Shown here: one piece after another, positions 19,708 to 20,583 of the stretch
Layout of the letters: the number at the start of each line of letters is the position of its first letter
Position numbering within the stretch: the stretch's first letter is position 1
Virus record (IMG/VR): IMGVR_UViG_3300046096_001078
Location: 1 to 20,583 of that record
Direction: 5' to 3' (one strand)
Source of the DNA: a virus
DNA length: 20,583 nucleotides
The notes under the pieces: model-generated
What the model was told of the DNA's origin: nothing
Seen by the model: only the letters and a program-made list of their open reading frames with translations
Database searches by the model: none
Position numbers and translations under genes: made by a program

Positions 19708-20148
19708 TTAATTTTTTAGGTGTAATAATTGTGTTAATATCCATTGTTTTCGTTTAAGTAAAACAGATTTTGGGGTAATGGCTTCTAACTCACCTGTTTG
19801 TTCAAAACTCAATTCGTTCATTTCTGTTTCACTGCCAACAGCGATATATTGCCCGTTATCGATTAACCAATAATCTTGTTTTAATCCGAAGGTGTAAAAA
19901 TCGTTATGATACGCCCATTCAATTTGTGTTTGTGTACCTTCTTCAAAGCAATCAGCCATTATTGGTAATTTCCCTTTACTTTCTAACAATTCAAAATGAG
20001 CATCTAATTCTTTTTGAGTTTCTTCTAAATACCCCGTCAATAACTCTTTTTGCATAATCGATTCCATATGTCGTTTTACATCTTCCTCGATTATTTTTGA
20101 CCTTTCTTTTTGCTCTTTAGTATTTACTGAATTTTGCATATTTTTCAT
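19708..20148 (-). CDS. Hypothetical protein
   Basis: 146 residues. The first 60 are a charged helix, likely coiled coil (KEQKERSKIIEEDVKRHMES, then YLEETQKELDAHFELLES). The second part is beta-like and may be a small domain (QIEWAYHNDFYTFGLKQDYWLIDNGQYIAVGS), ending in a basic helix. No family recognised. Preceded on the coding strand by ATTCATG with a weak ribosome site and by copy 2 of a 20-base repeat. Lies in the RNR-TPR-RHH-helicase block; function unknown. Confidence 0.8.
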   Translation of the reverse strand: MKNMQNSVNTKEQKERSKIIEEDVKRHMESIMQKELLTGYLEETQKELDAHFELLESKGKLPIMADCFEEGTQTQIEWAYHNDFYTFGLKQDYWLIDNGQYIAVGSETEMNELSFEQTGELEAITPKSVLLKRKQWILTQLLHLKN

Positions 20149-20159
20149 GAATATTACTT

Positions 20160-20179
20160 GCTTAAAACCATTAAAACTA
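20160..20179. repeat. 20-base direct repeat, copy 2
   Basis: GCTTAAAACCATTAAAACTA; overlaps the stop region of the TPR gene by 3 bases and lies 12 bases upstream of the next start on the minus strand. Confidence 0.55.
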
Positions 20180-20458
20180 GATTTTTAAATTCCACTTATA
20201 CAAATATTTTTTTTGTCTAGCAATATGTCTAGCTTCTGCGATAAATTCATCATGCGGATCAAGTTCTAATGCCTTATCGTAATGATGAATTGCCCGATCA
20301 TAGTCTCCTAAGTAAACGAAAAGCAAACCTACGTTGTACCATGATTCAGGATTTTCTCGGTCTGTTTCTAAGACAGTTTGAAAATATATTAATGAATCTT
20401 CAAACTGTCCTTTGTTCAAAGTTATATGACCATTTAAGAAATTAGTTAGTTCATTCAT
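20177..20458 (-). CDS. TPR-repeat protein
   Basis: 93 residues. Two tetratricopeptide repeats: a weaker one at about 5-36 (NGHITLNKGQFEDSLIYFQT) and a canonical one at about 37-70, with WYNVGLLFVYLGDYDRAIHH and YDKALELDP, followed by a capping helix (EFIAEARHIARQKK). It serves protein-protein contact. Its ATG overlaps the stop of the upstream reductase gene by one base (TAATG), so the two are translationally coupled. Short TPR proteins are common in cyanobacteria; the partner is unknown. Confidence 0.85.
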   Translation of the reverse strand: MNELTNFLNGHITLNKGQFEDSLIYFQTVLETDRENPESWYNVGLLFVYLGDYDRAIHHYDKALELDPHDEFIAEARHIARQKKYLYKWNLKI

Positions 20459-20583
20459 TAATTAGCACATGAAATACATTCTTCTTTAAAGTTATCTTTT
20501 TGCACTACACGCACATAATAAATAGCTTTACATTCTGATTCCCAAGCGTTTAACATTACCTCATACATATCTTTTGCTGTTAA
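20458..20583 (-). CDS. C-terminal end of a ribonucleotide reductase large subunit (partial)
   Basis: The last 41 residues of a gene that runs off the right edge: LTAKDMYEVMLNAWESECKA, then IYYVRVVQKDNF and ECISCAN at the stop. (K)xIYYVR is the usual end of class I reductase alpha subunits (YYLR in many), and the C-terminal CxxC (ECISC) matches the redox-active pair that re-reduces the active site. Ribonucleotide reductases are common in cyanophages and fit the helicase and thymidylate synthase here. Class cannot be fixed from the tail alone. Confidence 0.72.
   Translation of the reverse strand, partial: LTAKDMYEVMLNAWESECKAIYYVRVVQKDNFKEECISCAN

Noticed and set aside
19537-19719. Plus-strand frame opposite the ribbon-helix-helix gene
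   Set aside because: T-rich low-complexity translation; the minus-strand RHH frame explains the region better.

Overview
The window is AT-rich DNA carrying eight copies of the cyanobacterial HIP1 octamer GCGATCGC (at about 3551, 4732, 6333, 7589, 11636, 12448, 14983 and 16305). Together with a phage portal protein, neck-type proteins, an antirepressor-like protein and a phage-style nucleotide/replication block, this points to a temperate cyanophage, prophage or phage-plasmid of a low-GC filamentous or unicellular cyanobacterium. At least two broken genes (a DNA methyltransferase and a probable nblA) suggest DNA that is resident in a host and decaying, rather than a streamlined virion genome.

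Left third (1-6640, all plus strand): an array of about twelve small genes, mostly with no recognisable relatives. Nearly every junction in the first eight is built the same way: stop codon, a hairpin of 9-20 bp, then a conserved A/C-rich leader (core AAACAAACACTAA, then a weak GGAGTT or GGACTTAG ribosome site) and the ATG. The stems covary between copies, and several encoded proteins share pieces with each other. Two strong sigma70-type promoters carry the same 17-bp dyad between -35 and -10. This looks like a modular accessory-gene array, comparable in layout to the promoter/stem-loop cassettes of T4-like phages and the start-associated sequences of some mycobacteriophages. The array ends with a HARP-like protein, a zinc-ribbon protein, a small hypothetical and an intrinsic terminator.

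6640-7650 has no intact gene. It holds a collapsed DNA methyltransferase (TSPPY and FAG-type motifs still readable on the minus strand), a decayed plus-strand fragment and a cluster of degenerate repeats.

Middle (7650-13750): a DUF1073-type portal gene, then a minus-strand set of seven small genes (including three tandem paralogues and two membrane proteins), then plus-strand genes for two neck/tail-completion-like proteins, minus-strand small genes and a plus-strand antirepressor-like gene. Capsid, protease and terminase genes are not in the window, so the virion module is split or reduced.

Right third (13721-20583, minus strand): a nucleotide and replication module reading leftward: the C-terminal end of a ribonucleotide reductase, a TPR protein, a ribbon-helix-helix regulator, a UvrD/PcrA-like helicase, small membrane and hypothetical genes, a degenerate NblA remnant, a three-domain thymidylate synthase, a SLOG-family (DUF2493) nucleotide-binding protein overlapping an AAA ATPase-like protein that has lost its P-loop, and two small genes. 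Products of this block would supply dNTPs and unwind DNA for phage replication; the SLOG/ATPase pair may sense or respond to a nucleotide, which is inference.
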